From positions 186,001 to 250,000 of the forward strand of contig JPHH03000008.1 in NCBI GenBank assembly GCA_000750105.3: a DNA stretch of 64,000 nt, read 5' to 3'. The DNA comes from Tolypocladium sp. Sup5 PDA-1. Lineage: Eukaryota > Ascomycota > Sordariomycetes > Hypocreales > Ophiocordycipitaceae. Both the position numbers and the translations under genes were made by a program. Below, piece by piece: positions 10,622 through 21,443 of the stretch. The first letter of the stretch is position 1. Each line of letters begins with the position of its first letter. The notes beneath the pieces are model-generated. The model was not told the DNA's origin. It was given only the letters and a program-made list of their open reading frames with translations, and searched no databases.

Positions 10622-11616
10622 CTACCAGGCCAGGTCGTTGGTCAGCGTCAGCTTCTCGCCCTCGGCCTGCTTCGTCCGCTTGTTGTTCATCTTGGTCACC
10701 GTGCCGCGCTTGCGCTTCTTGGTCGCCTTCTCCCTCTCCTCCTCGCTGTCTTCCTCTTCCTCTTCCTCTTCCTCGTCCTCGTCCTCGCTCTCCAGCCAGT
10801 CCTCGAGGTCGTCGAGCTCCGCCTCGCTCTCGCTAATGTCGGAGACGTACTCGACAACCTTCTCAAGGTCCTCCTCCTCGCTGTCCAGGTCCTCCTCGTC
10901 GTCCTCGTCGATGCCCTTGTCCATGTCCTCGTCTCTCATGCCCTGGCCCTCGCGCTCCATGGCATTCAGCACCTTCTTCCAGATGGTCTCGCTGACATTG
11001 AGGGGCTGGTCGCCGTAGGCGCCCTGTCGCAGCCGCTCCACCAGCTCCCGCTCAATCGTCCGCTCCAGCTTGGCCGCCGCCTCGGCCTTGCGCTCTCTCG
11101 CCGCCTCGCGGTTCTTGATCTTGGGGGCCATCTTGGGCACCAGCTTCTCTCCCAGACGCTCCTCCTCGGCGGCGATCCTCCGCATGCGGATCTGGACCTG
11201 CGTCAGGCGCGTGAGGCGCTGCTTGCACTTGTGGATGAGGAACTTGGGCCAGTAGATGAGCCGGTCGTCGATCTGCTCCAGGGCCTTGGTGTAGTTGTTG
11301 GACAGCTTGATGCGCTCCCACATCTTGGAGGGCAGGTGGGCGCGCTCGACCGTCTTCATGTAGAGGTACAGCGTCTGCTTGGTAGGGTGCTGCCGCACCG
11401 TAGCGTAGCGCGAGTTGGCGAGGGGGCATGACTGGCGATTGCAGAGGCCCGTGACGTTGTACTCATTGCGGCAGAAAGTCTGCTTCTTCTCCGTTCTAAA
11501 GGGCGTTTCCTGTCAGCGGTCTGGAGAGCCCAAGCTTGGAGGAGGCTGGCTTACTTTAACTTGAAGGCACAAAACTGCTGGTTGATGATCTGCCAGATGA
11601 TCTCGTCGGACGCCAT
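10622..11616 (-). CDS. MAK16: Mak16, 60S pre-ribosome assembly factor
   Basis: Predicted 311 residues in two exons, 11616-11555 and 11495-10622. The first exon encodes MASDEIIWQIINQQFCAFKL. After the 59-nt intron comes KTEKKQTFCRNEYNVTGLCN followed by the RQSCPLANSRYATV segment, the cysteine-rich Mak16 N-terminus that binds zinc or iron in pre-60S particles. A basic coiled middle follows, then a long acidic Glu/Asp/Ser run (about residues 190-275) and a basic nuclear-localisation-like tail (KKRKRGTVTK). Nucleolar; it works with Rpf1 and Nsa1 in early 60S assembly. The acidic run makes a 363-codon open frame on the opposite strand that is not a gene. Confidence 0.95.
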
Positions 11617-12150
11617 CGTGTCAATCTGGGGCAGGCTCCCGTGCAAGGAGTCTTTCAATCGCAAAGCGCAGCGCTGGAAGATGCTTGGAACAGACGGAGT
11701 CGAAAGGCTGGTGGACGAAGCAGTGTGCAGAAGCTTCTGCCGCCTAGAAAAAAGACTGGCGGGGCGGATATTTTGCTTGCAAAAGTCGAGATTTTTTTGG
11801 CGGGCGCTGATAGGCGGGAGGCGCAGGGGCCACCGTCCACGTCTTTCACCGCCTTCCGCGTTGGCGGATTGGCGGCGCTGGCCTCGGCGGCGGAAGAATG
11901 GCTGCTCCGACTGACACCTCGGAGCTGCGACGGCGGCTGACGTCTCCCAAGCTCGAACTGGCTATCCGTCCACACAACCGAGGACGACGACGACGACGAC
12001 GACACTCCTCCGTCTCCACGCCTCCTCCCGAATCCCTCTCGCCCTCGCCGACGACCTTTCAGACCCCCGAGTCTATCCCCCCCCTTCGCGGGGCACTCTA
12101 CCTCGCGACACCACAAAACACCACCCCTCCTCCCTCGACCAGCCGCCACG
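11617..12150. promoter_or_regulatory. Bidirectional promoter MAK16 / VPS55
   Basis: 534 bp between divergent starts. It contains a (GAC)n-like stretch near 11985-12002 and pyrimidine-rich sequence just before the VPS55 ATG, as is common in fungal promoters. No clear TATA box was found. Confidence 0.6.
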
Positions 12151-12624
12151 ATGCCCACCGCCGGCCTCAAGACCATCATCGCCCTCTCCTTCGTCCTCGC
12201 CGTCGGCTTCCTCCTTGTCATCCTCTCCTGCGCGCTCTTCAAGGTCTACTACCCGCTGCTCGTCGTCGGCACCTACGTCCTCGCGCCCGTGCCCAACTGG
12301 ATCTGCCGCCGATGCGCCAACCCGGAGGACTTTGTCGAGAGCTCCGGCGCCGCCGTGCTCGACCTGGGGCGCTTCTTGACGGGCTTCTTTGTTGTCATGG
12401 GCATTGGTGCGTTCCTTTCCCTCCTCCCTGTGCTTCCGCGGAACACCTGTGCTGTCCTGACGAAGTTGGACGGCTAACACGTGCTCGCAGCCCTACCCGT
12501 CGTCCTCGCGCATTCCGACCTCATCCAAGTCGAGGCCATGATCATGTCCATAGTCGGCGGCCTGTTGATCTACGGGACCATCATCAGCTTCGGCATGTTC
12601 TTCCAGGAGGAGCAGGAGTTTTAA
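12151..12624 (+). CDS. VPS55: Vps55/OB-RGRP endosomal membrane protein
   Basis: Predicted 129 residues from exons 12151-12406 and 12491-12624; the intron is 84 nt. Four hydrophobic segments span the protein, with the family signature around KVYYPLLVVGTYVLAPVPNW. A CRRCANPEDF loop and the conserved C-terminal FGMFFQEEQEF follow. Vps55 works with Vps68 in late-endosome-to-vacuole transport; the metazoan relative is the leptin-receptor overlapping transcript product. The length matches the family. The start sits in a good context, CCACGATGCC. Confidence 0.94.
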
Positions 12625-13008
12625 GCGCGCCGCTTCTCCATGCGCTCTGGCTACGGTAGATTGTAATGGAGGTGGCTTTCGAACAGCGTGCGACAGCATA
12701 TGGACAAGGGGCAGCTTCGCCCGTGTACGGATTTTCTCGCAGTGGAACTCTCTAGGCATTCGAGCGACATCTACGGCTTCGCATGTACGGCACCTTCAGG
12801 TTGCTTCTCAGTGAATTTGTGAAATTCTTATGCTTGCTCTCAATGACCCTGTCCCAGTCCCGCTTTCTGTCGCTTGTGCGATGTCTCGTCTATCATGTAG
12901 CTGTTGAATGTATATCCCGTCAAACCCACGCCCCATAAACTCCCAGACATGCACATACGTTGAAGTAATATCCCATCACGAACCCCGGTCATCAACCACC
13001 CATGGCCT
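12625..13008. other. Convergent 3' regions of VPS55 and ABZ1
   Basis: 384 bp between converging genes. Nothing else is recognisable; presumably both transcript ends lie here. Confidence 0.5.
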
Positions 13009-15678
13009 CTACGCCACGTCCTTGAACACGCCCAGCGGCCCGCACAGCTTGGTGAGCATCTCCTCGCGCTCGCCGTCCGGCGTGCTCAATGTCGTCACCG
13101 CGCCGCCCGCCCCGATGCGCCACACCTCGCGCGGCCGCGTCTCGCCATCGTGCGCGGGAGCACTCTCGTCGTCCCAGCGGAACATGGTGCGGATGGTGAC
13201 GCTCCAGTCGCCCTGGCCCTGTGCGTCGAGGTAGCCGACGACGCCCGCGTAGACGCTGCGCTCGGTGGGCTCGATGGTGCCCAGGATCTCGCAGCTGCGC
13301 TTCTTGGGCGCGCCCGTCATGCTACCCGGGGGCAGCGCCGACGCGAGCACGTCCATGCCGGTAAAGGGGAACTCGGTATGGGAGGGCTGCGTGCCGGACC
13401 GCAGCTTGGCGGCGGGCACCTGGCCGTTGACGACGGTGATCATCTGGAAGACGCTCGCGTACTCCTCGACGCGCAGCAGGTCCGGGACCGTGACGCTTCC
13501 CGTGCCGCACACGCCGTGCAGGTCGTGGCGCACGAGGTCCACGATCATGAGGTTCTCGGCCTCCTCCTTGGGCACGTGCAGGATCCTCTCCGCCTCGGCG
13601 AGCGTCGCCACGGCGTCCGACTTGCGCACCGTGCCCTTCATCGGGCGCATCGAGCAGAGGCCCTGGGGGTCGTGCGTGAGGAAGCGCTCCGGCGAGCTGC
13701 TGATCATGGTTGCGCCGCCGAGGCGGATGAAGGAGCCGAAGGGGGCGGGCTGTCGGGCGCGCAGGGTGCGGTATATCTGCCAGGGCGTGCCGTGTCTTGA
13801 GGCTTCTTCGAGTGAAGAGGCCACTTTGGAGCTTTGCCCGGGTGTCCGAGTCGAGTCGCCGTTTAGATGTGGCCGCACGTGGTGAGGCAGGTCGTTGCCC
13901 GGCGGCCGAGTCATGGTCGTCTGCGCCGTCAGACACAGCTCGTACGACTCGCCGTCTCGTATGGCATCCTGGCACCGACTGACGTCCTCCTCGTACTTGT
14001 CCGAGTCCGGGATGCTGAAGCGCAGCCGACCACCCTTCTGTCGAACGTCGTGCAGCAACTCCTCGTTCGCCCGTCTTCCCCTGACCTTGATGCCCGCGCT
14101 CCCGCACCCCGGATGCCGCCACGCATGCGAGCTCTCCAGCATCTCAACCACGTCGTCGATCCACGCGCCGTCCGACTCGCCCGTGGTCAGCGCCTGGACA
14201 TATGCCATGCCCGCCTGGTGATCCAGCACCACGCTCTTGGACACCCACGCCATGCAGATATCCGGCCGGCGGTGGCCCCGGTCCCCGCACACCAGCCCGG
14301 GGCTCAGCGTGCTCAGGCCCATCTCGTAGGTCACGAAGCCCATGAAGCCGCCCTTGAACGTAGGCGCCTGTCGTGCGTCGTCCGGCGCCTGCCGCAACCG
14401 CCAGAACTCGGATATGACGTGCCAGGGCGTCCATGGGTCGTGCTGCCCGTCGCTGAGCGCGACGCGTTGGCATTCTTCGTCGTGGCCCGGCGTCGCTGGC
14501 TGGCGCAACGTTATGTAGTCGTCGCCAACTCGGTACTCCACGCGTAGGGCCCCCTGCACGTCGAGCGCTAGGATGGAGTTCCGGGCCAGCGGGTCGCCGT
14601 TGACGGTGCTCGACGAGTCCAGGATGATGGAGTCGGCGGCGCCCAGGCCCAGAACCTCGGCCACCTCGGCCGTGTCCACGCCGTCGGGCAGCTTGATCTG
14701 CCTGCACGCGTATCCCGGCGCGAGGCCCCTCCGCGCCAGCCCGTACTGCATGTCCCTCCACCAGCGGCACGTGGTGAGCTCCCTGTCCGCGTTCAGCCCC
14801 GATAGGGTGTCGTTGGACGGGTCGAGGCTGTCCGCGTACTCGACGGAGCGGTCGACCTCGCGCCGCGTTGCCTCGTTCCACTTGAGCGCCTGATGGAACC
14901 AGTTCTTGATGACGCCGTGGGCCGCGGGCTCCGTACATACCGACTCGGGATGGTACTGGATGCCCCAGAGTGGTCTGCTCGCGTGCCGCACCGCCATTAG
15001 GATGCGCTCGTCGCCCTGTGCCTCATCGTCGCCCTTCTCCAGCGTCCACGCCAGGGGCACGAGGTCCGGCGCTCCCGCGGGCGACGCCCACCTTGCTGCG
15101 CGCCACTGCTCCTCGGGAATCGCGTCCTGGCCGACGTCGGCGCACAGGCTATGGTACAGCGTCGCCCTGAAGCGCGGCACGCCGTCGAAGATGTCCGCCG
15201 GCGGCCCGCGCACGTGGTCGATGTCGCGCACCATGCCGTGCAGCCCGCGCCGCAGCCGCCGGATGCCGCCGCCAAGGTGCGCGACCAGGCTCTGGAAGCC
15301 GAGGCAGATGCCCAGCACGGGCACCGCACGCTCCCGCGGCAGCTCCCACAGCAGCCTGAAGGCGCCGACGTCGGCGTCGCGCAGCGGCGAGCCCGGCCCG
15401 GGGCCGCACACGACGGCGTCGAAACACCGCAGCCGGTCGAGGAACTCACGCGGCGTCCAGGCCGGGCTCGGGTCCGCGTCGAGCGTGCGCAGGTCCATGT
15501 GCAGCACGTGCACCGTGACGTGGTCGCCCAGCGCGTCCTTGAGCAGCGAGACGATGTTGTTGGTGAAGGAGTCGTAGGCGTCGAGGAAGAGGATGCGCCG
15601 CGGCTGTCGCGGCTGTCCCGGTGGAATCATGTCTTGGATATCGGGCAAGCCCGCGTCCTGGCCCAAACAGCCTCCCAT
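13009..15678 (-). CDS. ABZ1: Fused para-aminobenzoate (ADC) synthase
   Basis: Uninterrupted frame of 889 residues that joins a class I glutamine amidotransferase to an aminodeoxychorismate synthase. It makes 4-amino-4-deoxychorismate from chorismate and glutamine for folate. Amidotransferase: CGPGPGSP near 91-98, nucleophile Cys125 in VLGICLGFQ, and His244 and Glu246 in GIQYHPESV. Chorismate-binding half (about 360-870): YELCLTAQTTM, PMKGTVRKS, EEAENLMIVDLVRHD and LPPGSMTGAPKKRSCEI. All catalytic motifs look intact. This is the orthologue of yeast Abz1 and Aspergillus PabaA. The first ATG (15678) is used here; an ATG at 15630 just before the conserved beta strand is also possible. Confidence 0.95.
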   Translation of the reverse strand: MGGCLGQDAGLPDIQDMIPPGQPRQPRRILFLDAYDSFTNNIVSLLKDALGDHVTVHVLHMDLRTLDADPSPAWTPREFLDRLRCFDAVVCGPGPGSPLRDADVGAFRLLWELPRERAVPVLGICLGFQSLVAHLGGGIRRLRRGLHGMVRDIDHVRGPPADIFDGVPRFRATLYHSLCADVGQDAIPEEQWRAARWASPAGAPDLVPLAWTLEKGDDEAQGDERILMAVRHASRPLWGIQYHPESVCTEPAAHGVIKNWFHQALKWNEATRREVDRSVEYADSLDPSNDTLSGLNADRELTTCRWWRDMQYGLARRGLAPGYACRQIKLPDGVDTAEVAEVLGLGAADSIILDSSSTVNGDPLARNSILALDVQGALRVEYRVGDDYITLRQPATPGHDEECQRVALSDGQHDPWTPWHVISEFWRLRQAPDDARQAPTFKGGFMGFVTYEMGLSTLSPGLVCGDRGHRRPDICMAWVSKSVVLDHQAGMAYVQALTTGESDGAWIDDVVEMLESSHAWRHPGCGSAGIKVRGRRANEELLHDVRQKGGRLRFSIPDSDKYEEDVSRCQDAIRDGESYELCLTAQTTMTRPPGNDLPHHVRPHLNGDSTRTPGQSSKVASSLEEASRHGTPWQIYRTLRARQPAPFGSFIRLGGATMISSSPERFLTHDPQGLCSMRPMKGTVRKSDAVATLAEAERILHVPKEEAENLMIVDLVRHDLHGVCGTGSVTVPDLLRVEEYASVFQMITVVNGQVPAAKLRSGTQPSHTEFPFTGMDVLASALPPGSMTGAPKKRSCEILGTIEPTERSVYAGVVGYLDAQGQGDWSVTIRTMFRWDDESAPAHDGETRPREVWRIGAGGAVTTLSTPDGEREEMLTKLCGPLGVFKDVA

Positions 15679-17081
15679 GTCTGCGACTCGAGAAATGGCT
15701 CAGCCGAGCAACAGCTGGCTATGGCGATGCTGCTGTAGGGAGCAGGAGGACAATGACAGCCTCAGCAGCTTGTGCTCAAGTACGGACTATTCGTATCCAG
15801 ATTCCGCAGTGAATCAATCCCTGCGCCGGGGAATCAGGCCTCCAGCGAGACTCACTGCGCAAAGACGCCGAACCCGTCCTATCCGATACGAATGTCGCTC
15901 CTCAATCCGCTGTTTCCGAAGTTGTGTCGCGATCCAGTTGTTGGAGTTGCCAAAGTTTTCGACGACAATCGCTGACTCGACGGAAAGATAGCGCATCTAA
16001 TAATGCCGAGAAAAGCCGGGGTCTGGCACCGACACTTGACAGATGCGGACCCCGGATGCTGGAGGACCCTTGAATGTCAAATACTCGCCGCAAGCCGCGC
16101 ACAATAAATAATAGATACAAACAAGGCCTCTGCCGTCTCCAACCGGATGGAAATAACCTCATAGTCAACGGCCAATTCTCTCGGAGGCCCCGCGCAAGAC
16201 CAGACAAAAAGCCTTGCTGCCAGCCGCCCAGTGGCGTCAACCGTTTGCGCCCGAACAACTCCGAACCGCCGGATATTGTCGAATTTGTCGCTACCTTACG
16301 CCCGAGGCTCACAGCGTCCGACGATCGATAGCACCTTCATCAAAAGGACGAGGACAAAGCGGCGGGCTTTTTGGCAGTTGTGCGAAACGTACGGACCGTC
16401 ACGTACGTAGCGGTTTCCAGCCATGCACTCGGCGTAATACTGCTCACTAATAATTATACTTTGACGGCACATGGAGCCAATCGTGCCAAGTGTGCTAAGA
16501 GATCGTTGCCGAAGTGCGCTTTGACCTCTTCGAGAAAAAGAGTTAGTGTACAAAGTACGGGGTAGTCCGTAGTAGTGGCATAGTTCCAAGTTGTATCAAG
16601 AGACAAAGTTCCGATTCACATTACATTGAGAACCAGCTGAAGCGGACAACGGCCTCACCTCTTCCAGTGTGCGAAGCTTCAGCTTTGTGCCTTGCAAGGG
16701 ATATAATGCACTGTAAGGTACCTTAGCCAGTAAGAGGTCGCATTCTGAGCGGCGCCTTGTAATATACTGGCCTTCGTAGACTATCGGTGTGGCTCGAAGT
16801 AATAGAAAGGAATAGCGATGAACGGCAGGAATAGCAAGGAACTGCAAGGAACAAGAGAAATATGGGGAAATACAATGCTGGAGCCTTTGCACACCCGAAG
16901 GGATTGTCGAGGCGCGGCGATGCACTCTGGCAACGATGATTTTATCAGATGGCTCTGTAGAATATGGGTAGGTGCTAGATATGCGTGCATCTATACTGTC
17001 ATGTACGTGAGTCTTCGTCGTCGCCGTCGTGACTCCTGGCCGCAACCGTCTATATACAATATCTCGCAACCACATCGCTCG
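15679..17081. other. Intergenic 1.4 kb: ABZ1 promoter, TRS120 3' flank
   Basis: No gene is supported; all frames are short and match nothing. A weak inverted pair (GGGGTC near 16018 and GACCCC near 16050, loop about 24 nt) may be chance. A TAGTCCGTAGTAG word occurs at 16563. No tRNA cloverleaf was found by eye. Confidence 0.5.
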
Positions 17082-20000
17082 CTACTCCCTATCCCTCACC
17101 GTCAGCATATACGGCCTCCTCGAGTGCCACATCCGCCGCTCCTTGACTCCCAGCGCCGCATCCATCATCCTCTGGGTATCCGACCGCGCCCGTCCCTGCT
17201 GCGGCGCCGCCTCGCTCTTGGAGGGCCTGTCTTCCCAGATCTGCACCTCCTCCACCGACGCAGTCAGCTCGAACTCGCCTCTGCAAAGAGCCGTCGCCCC
17301 GATTGTGAACTCCGTGCTGCTGTTGCCCTTGAGCTCGGGGAGTAGCTGTTGCAGTGTCCCGTTCCACGAAAATTTGCGTGTGTAGTCCAGCGCCACGTTC
17401 AGCGGCCGGTGGCAGAGAGCCGGCATCAACCTGACGAGGGGATATATCGTCTTCGTAGTCCTGTTCGTGATGTGCACCTTCAGTTGCATGAATTCGTCCA
17501 CGTAAGCCACACTTGGAGGCCTGCTGTCCGCTCCGCTCGGGTCTTGCACAGAGATGTCAATGCCCACTTCATCCACCTTGATTGCCTCAATCATTCGAGA
17601 CGAGAGGCGTATGTTACGGAGTTCCACGGCTCCACTCCGCTTCGGCGCCGACGTCGTCCGCCATGTTGCCCTCAGGTTATCAAGTATCCTCTCGCGATAC
17701 CAGAACCCTTCACGGTTGGCCCGCTCCATGTCGGGCGAGATCTTGCTGGTGCTGACGACAAACTGCCTGGTACGTGACGGGTTCAGGCTCGGTATCGATT
17801 CGTGAGGGTCTTCCAGATAGACTCTCTTGACGGGTATCACAAGGCGGCTGGTCTTGCCGGGCAATATGTTCTCGTCCACAGTCAAGCCATCCTCACCCTC
17901 GAGATGAACAGCCATGTGGCTCGGCCAAGCGTTGCGCAGGTCCATGGACAATAGACAGTAATCCTCTGCTTTGACAGACGCACCCCCGCCCATCCTCTCC
18001 CAGAGCGGCTGAGGGATCTGTCCGTACATGGGCAAGGCGTCGACCCGAGCCAGCTCAACGCTGGCATTGACCGTCACGGTAAGGTCCAACGAGACTTGAC
18101 GAGTATAAAACTGCTCCGTGACCTCGTCTCGAGGGGTCCCGAGATACGTGTAGTCGACTTGAATCGTCGCATTCGTCAGGCCGGGTTTGCCGAGTATCTC
18201 AAACTCAAACGTCGCCTCCCCACCGGGTGCGATGTTACGGCCCTGATCGCTCCGCGGTAGACGCAATGCTTGCCTCTTCATGAGGATCAGCTCGTACTCG
18301 TACAGCTCCGCCGGAGTGGCATCTCGCTTGCTGAGGGCTTCCTGCAACGGCGCTTGCGTCGAGTCTTTGAATGAAAACAGCATAAAGTCAACTGGGGTCG
18401 ACGACGTGTTGTGCATCGTCACCGAAAATAGCTGTCTCTCGCCCTCCAAGATCATAACTGAAGATTGCGGGAGGGTCGTTGACTTGATCACCACAAGCGG
18501 CTGCGCTTGGATCACATTCAGACTCAGCGTTTTCGGCTCAAGGGCTGCTTCATTAGATTTGGCCACGCTGTCGTCGCCTTCCAGAGCGATCAATCCCTTC
18601 GCCTTGACCTTGTCCTGGCGTGACGGCGTCCAAGGCTTCGTGAAGATGGGAAATCGTCTTTCCCTACAGCCCCGGACCTTGACCACGGCACCAGTGATCT
18701 TGATCGATCCAGCGCCTTTGGGTCGGCCCTTCAATCTTAATAGCTGTGTCCGATACGGCCCAAGAATCACGCTCTCCGTCAAGGCCTCGAATTCAACGCC
18801 TTCAGTGCACAAGCGTATGCTCTCAATGTCCACCTCAATGTCGTATGTGTTTTGAAGCGTAACCTTGAAGCTTGCGAGCTCGCCTGCCACGAGGTTTTGT
18901 GCGGCCACCTCATCAGGTTCCTTCAAGAACGGATTATAAATGAAAGGATTAACGTCCTGAGATGCCCGGCTCGCCGTCGCTCCAGGCAGAACGCTGCGAG
19001 CATGAGGTATTGGTGTTCGGTTGTGCGATAGCGCTTCCAGCATGATACTCCTAACGAGGAACTCGTCCCAGTACTCTGCCGTCAGATGGTCCATGCCAAT
19101 CCTCTGAACCAGGCTTGCCGTCCGAGAGATATTTGTTGCCAGGCGAACCTGTTCATCTCTGGAAATCATCGGTGCTGCGTCCTCCCGACGTGGGCCGGGA
19201 GCCACTCCGGATCCCGCGGTGCGCATCAGGTCGCTGGAAAACTTGAGCACGCCATTAAAGTCTGGCAGTGCCTCGGAGAAGTTGATGCAAGCCCGGAGAA
19301 TGTTGAGCTTGATGCTGTTGAATCCAAAGAACCTCGTCGACGACTGTCCAAGGATCCTAGCAATGGCCGCCTCGTCGGAATCATCGAGATCCCCGGAAGA
19401 ATTTGTAGTCTGCTTCTTGCGCGTTTCGAATCCAATGATGCCGTATGACTTGCACAGAAGCTCGAGGAACGCCTCCAAGCCGTGTTCTATGTCCCCCTCA
19501 CCAAGGTCCAACGCCACGGCACCGCTGTTTCGATCATGTCCTGGCACCAGTGATACCAAGCCCGCAGCCGGATGGACGCCAGCTTCCGCAGCGCCCCGTG
19601 TGCGCGCCTCAACAAGGCCCCCAATGAGGACAGACACCAGCTCGCGAATCACCATTGCCTTCTTTCGACGATACCCCAATGGACCCAAAACCGACGCTAT
19701 TCCACTCAGTATCGACACTCGATCAGCAGTGGTGAGGAGCTCTGTCGTGGAGGAGGGGAAGGCTCTGAACAGTAGATTGACAATCTGCTGCCTCGAGGGG
19801 GAAATGGTCAGACGAGGCGACGTCGTCAGGCCCTTTTCGGGCAGTTTTCCGCAGACAATTATATCCAGCGCCTGTTCGTTGAGCTTGCCATCGCACATGT
19901 GCACCGCCGATAGTATCTTGCAGAACCTAATTGTAGTTTCTGACAGTGGCAGTGGCGGCACACTTTCGCTCGATATCCTCGAGTAGAGCCCCGCAATCCT

Positions 20001-21443
20001 GTCCAGGAGCTCAGGGAGCAGAAGCTGAAGGTTGCGAAGATGCTTAGGCTGGGCTGGATCGGCGGCCTCTGGCTCCGGCTTAAGCGCTGACGAGCTGCTC
20101 GGCCGGTCCTGGGGGGGTAGACAAATTGCCGGCACCTGAAACTCCAAGTTGGTCCAGCTGAGGAGAAGGAGGTTCATGAGAATCAGCTCCAGGGCCTTGC
20201 CGTGCCAGATGTGGTCGTTGAGTGATCGTGCAGTCATTGCGCCTTCGGAGAGTTCCTTCAACGAGTCGCTCCAGCGCCCAGCCTGAAGATACATTGACCC
20301 AATAATCACAGACGTCCTTCCTTTGCCTCTTTGTCGCCAGCGGTCGTTGGCGCCGCCGGGTCCAAAGCCTTGGACAGAGACGCGATCACGACTTACATCG
20401 CGGCTATCAGCCTCGGATCTAGCATGCTTCTGTTCAGGGCTGGAGGGCCCGCTACCAGGGGCGCTTTGTCCTTCGTCGGGGCTCATTGGGATGCTTGCCA
20501 GCCCGCCCTTGACGGGTGTCGACGGTCGCGCTGGCGTCGAGTTGCTAGAGTTTATGGTAGGGCGAGAGGCCATCGGCGGCATGGACATGCGCGCCTGGCC
20601 CTTTTCCACGCCTGTCGTGGAATTCGATCGCGCGATGTGCTGCGGAAGAGAGAACTGAGAGGTTCTCCGGGACACCCCATTAGGCCCTCCTTCTCCTCCC
20701 CATGGCCCGCCATTCATGCTTCTTGCCACCGAGTAGTGCCCAGGAGACTCAATCGCAGTCATAGCCTCGAAAGATCTCGCCAGAGTCGTCATCTCGGCAA
20801 GCAGCAGTGATGAGATGTCGCACATGATAGTCTTCATCGTCGTCCGTTTGCAGTCCTCCACAGGCGGAACAGACACGACTCCCTCGGGCATCGGGATGTC
20901 GTTGCCCGCGGGCGCCACGTAGTCGAAGACGACGACCTGGTGCACGAGCGCCTTGGGGTAGTCGTCTCGCAGGTCCTCGAGCTCCTGAGACAATGCCCTG
21001 ATATTCTTCTCCACCATTGTCGTCGCCGAGCCGCTCACAGACTGTCTCCTGCTAAACGTCGCATCTTGGAGTTCCTTTCCGTCCGCAACGGCGATGACGG
21101 ACAGGGGCTCGCGGTATAAGTCGAAGGGTGAGAGCGCGAGGTGCGACGGGGGCGGCAGGTGGGTTATGAGATCGTACAGCATTGCGCCGTCTGGGTACGC
21201 CAATGGCGAGAACATGTCTTGACGTGCACAGTCAGCTTCGTCTTCCATGACGTGTGAATGCCGCCGGGCTCGCTTACTCCTATTGGGGCGCCCATCGGCG
21301 CTGATGTCCCGGAGATGAACGACATGTTCAGCCCGCAGCCTCTCGACAAACGAGGCAAACCTCTCTGCTTTTATCTTCCCTAACGGCAGAAGGAGCGCCT
21401 TCACCCTCGCGGGAGCGATAGGCAGCAAAGGATCCAAGCTCAT
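17082..21443 (-). CDS. TRS120: TRAPP II subunit Trs120 (TRAPPC9/HypA)
   Basis: Large subunit of the TRAPP II complex, a guanine-nucleotide exchange factor for Rab11/Ypt31 at the late Golgi. The open frame has 1453 codons. It begins with the Trs120 N-terminus (PLLPIAPARVKALLLPLGKI, then FASFVERLRAEHVVHLRDIS). The region after residue about 700 holds the beta-sandwich part, with MPALCHRPLNVALDYTR near the C-terminus. A canonical 60-nt intron (21277-21218) lies inside the frame, contains no stop and is a multiple of three. Removing it restores GRPNR-NMFSPLAYP and gives 1433 residues. Coding exons are 21443-21278 and 21217-17082. Confidence 0.93.
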   Translation of the reverse strand: MSLDPLLPIAPARVKALLLPLGKIKAERFASFVERLRAEHVVHLRDISADGRPNRSKRARRHSHVMEDEADCARQDMFSPLAYPDGAMLYDLITHLPPPSHLALSPFDLYREPLSVIAVADGKELQDATFSRRQSVSGSATTMVEKNIRALSQELEDLRDDYPKALVHQVVVFDYVAPAGNDIPMPEGVVSVPPVEDCKRTTMKTIMCDISSLLLAEMTTLARSFEAMTAIESPGHYSVARSMNGGPWGGEGGPNGVSRRTSQFSLPQHIARSNSTTGVEKGQARMSMPPMASRPTINSSNSTPARPSTPVKGGLASIPMSPDEGQSAPGSGPSSPEQKHARSEADSRDVSRDRVSVQGFGPGGANDRWRQRGKGRTSVIIGSMYLQAGRWSDSLKELSEGAMTARSLNDHIWHGKALELILMNLLLLSWTNLEFQVPAICLPPQDRPSSSSALKPEPEAADPAQPKHLRNLQLLLPELLDRIAGLYSRISSESVPPLPLSETTIRFCKILSAVHMCDGKLNEQALDIIVCGKLPEKGLTTSPRLTISPSRQQIVNLLFRAFPSSTTELLTTADRVSILSGIASVLGPLGYRRKKAMVIRELVSVLIGGLVEARTRGAAEAGVHPAAGLVSLVPGHDRNSGAVALDLGEGDIEHGLEAFLELLCKSYGIIGFETRKKQTTNSSGDLDDSDEAAIARILGQSSTRFFGFNSIKLNILRACINFSEALPDFNGVLKFSSDLMRTAGSGVAPGPRREDAAPMISRDEQVRLATNISRTASLVQRIGMDHLTAEYWDEFLVRSIMLEALSHNRTPIPHARSVLPGATASRASQDVNPFIYNPFLKEPDEVAAQNLVAGELASFKVTLQNTYDIEVDIESIRLCTEGVEFEALTESVILGPYRTQLLRLKGRPKGAGSIKITGAVVKVRGCRERRFPIFTKPWTPSRQDKVKAKGLIALEGDDSVAKSNEAALEPKTLSLNVIQAQPLVVIKSTTLPQSSVMILEGERQLFSVTMHNTSSTPVDFMLFSFKDSTQAPLQEALSKRDATPAELYEYELILMKRQALRLPRSDQGRNIAPGGEATFEFEILGKPGLTNATIQVDYTYLGTPRDEVTEQFYTRQVSLDLTVTVNASVELARVDALPMYGQIPQPLWERMGGGASVKAEDYCLLSMDLRNAWPSHMAVHLEGEDGLTVDENILPGKTSRLVIPVKRVYLEDPHESIPSLNPSRTRQFVVSTSKISPDMERANREGFWYRERILDNLRATWRTTSAPKRSGAVELRNIRLSSRMIEAIKVDEVGIDISVQDPSGADSRPPSVAYVDEFMQLKVHITNRTTKTIYPLVRLMPALCHRPLNVALDYTRKFSWNGTLQQLLPELKGNSSTEFTIGATALCRGEFELTASVEEVQIWEDRPSKSEAAPQQGRARSDTQRMMDAALGVKERRMWHSRRPYMLTVRDRE
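21218..21277 (-). other. In-frame stopless (3n) intron of TRS120
   Basis: Donor GTAAGC after AAT-AGG-A, branch-like GCTGACTG, acceptor CAAG, length 60 nt. Retention would add 20 residues (encoded between 21277 and 21218) without changing frame. Automatic callers may leave it in the protein. Confidence 0.8.

Noticed and set aside
10340..11431. 363-codon plus-strand frame opposite MAK16
   Set aside because: It is a mirror of the acidic repeat of MAK16 (Leu/Val-rich translation) and not an independent gene.
13150..15738. Several long frames opposite and within ABZ1
   Set aside because: GC-rich third positions open the other frames. Only the 889-residue frame carries conserved catalytic motifs.
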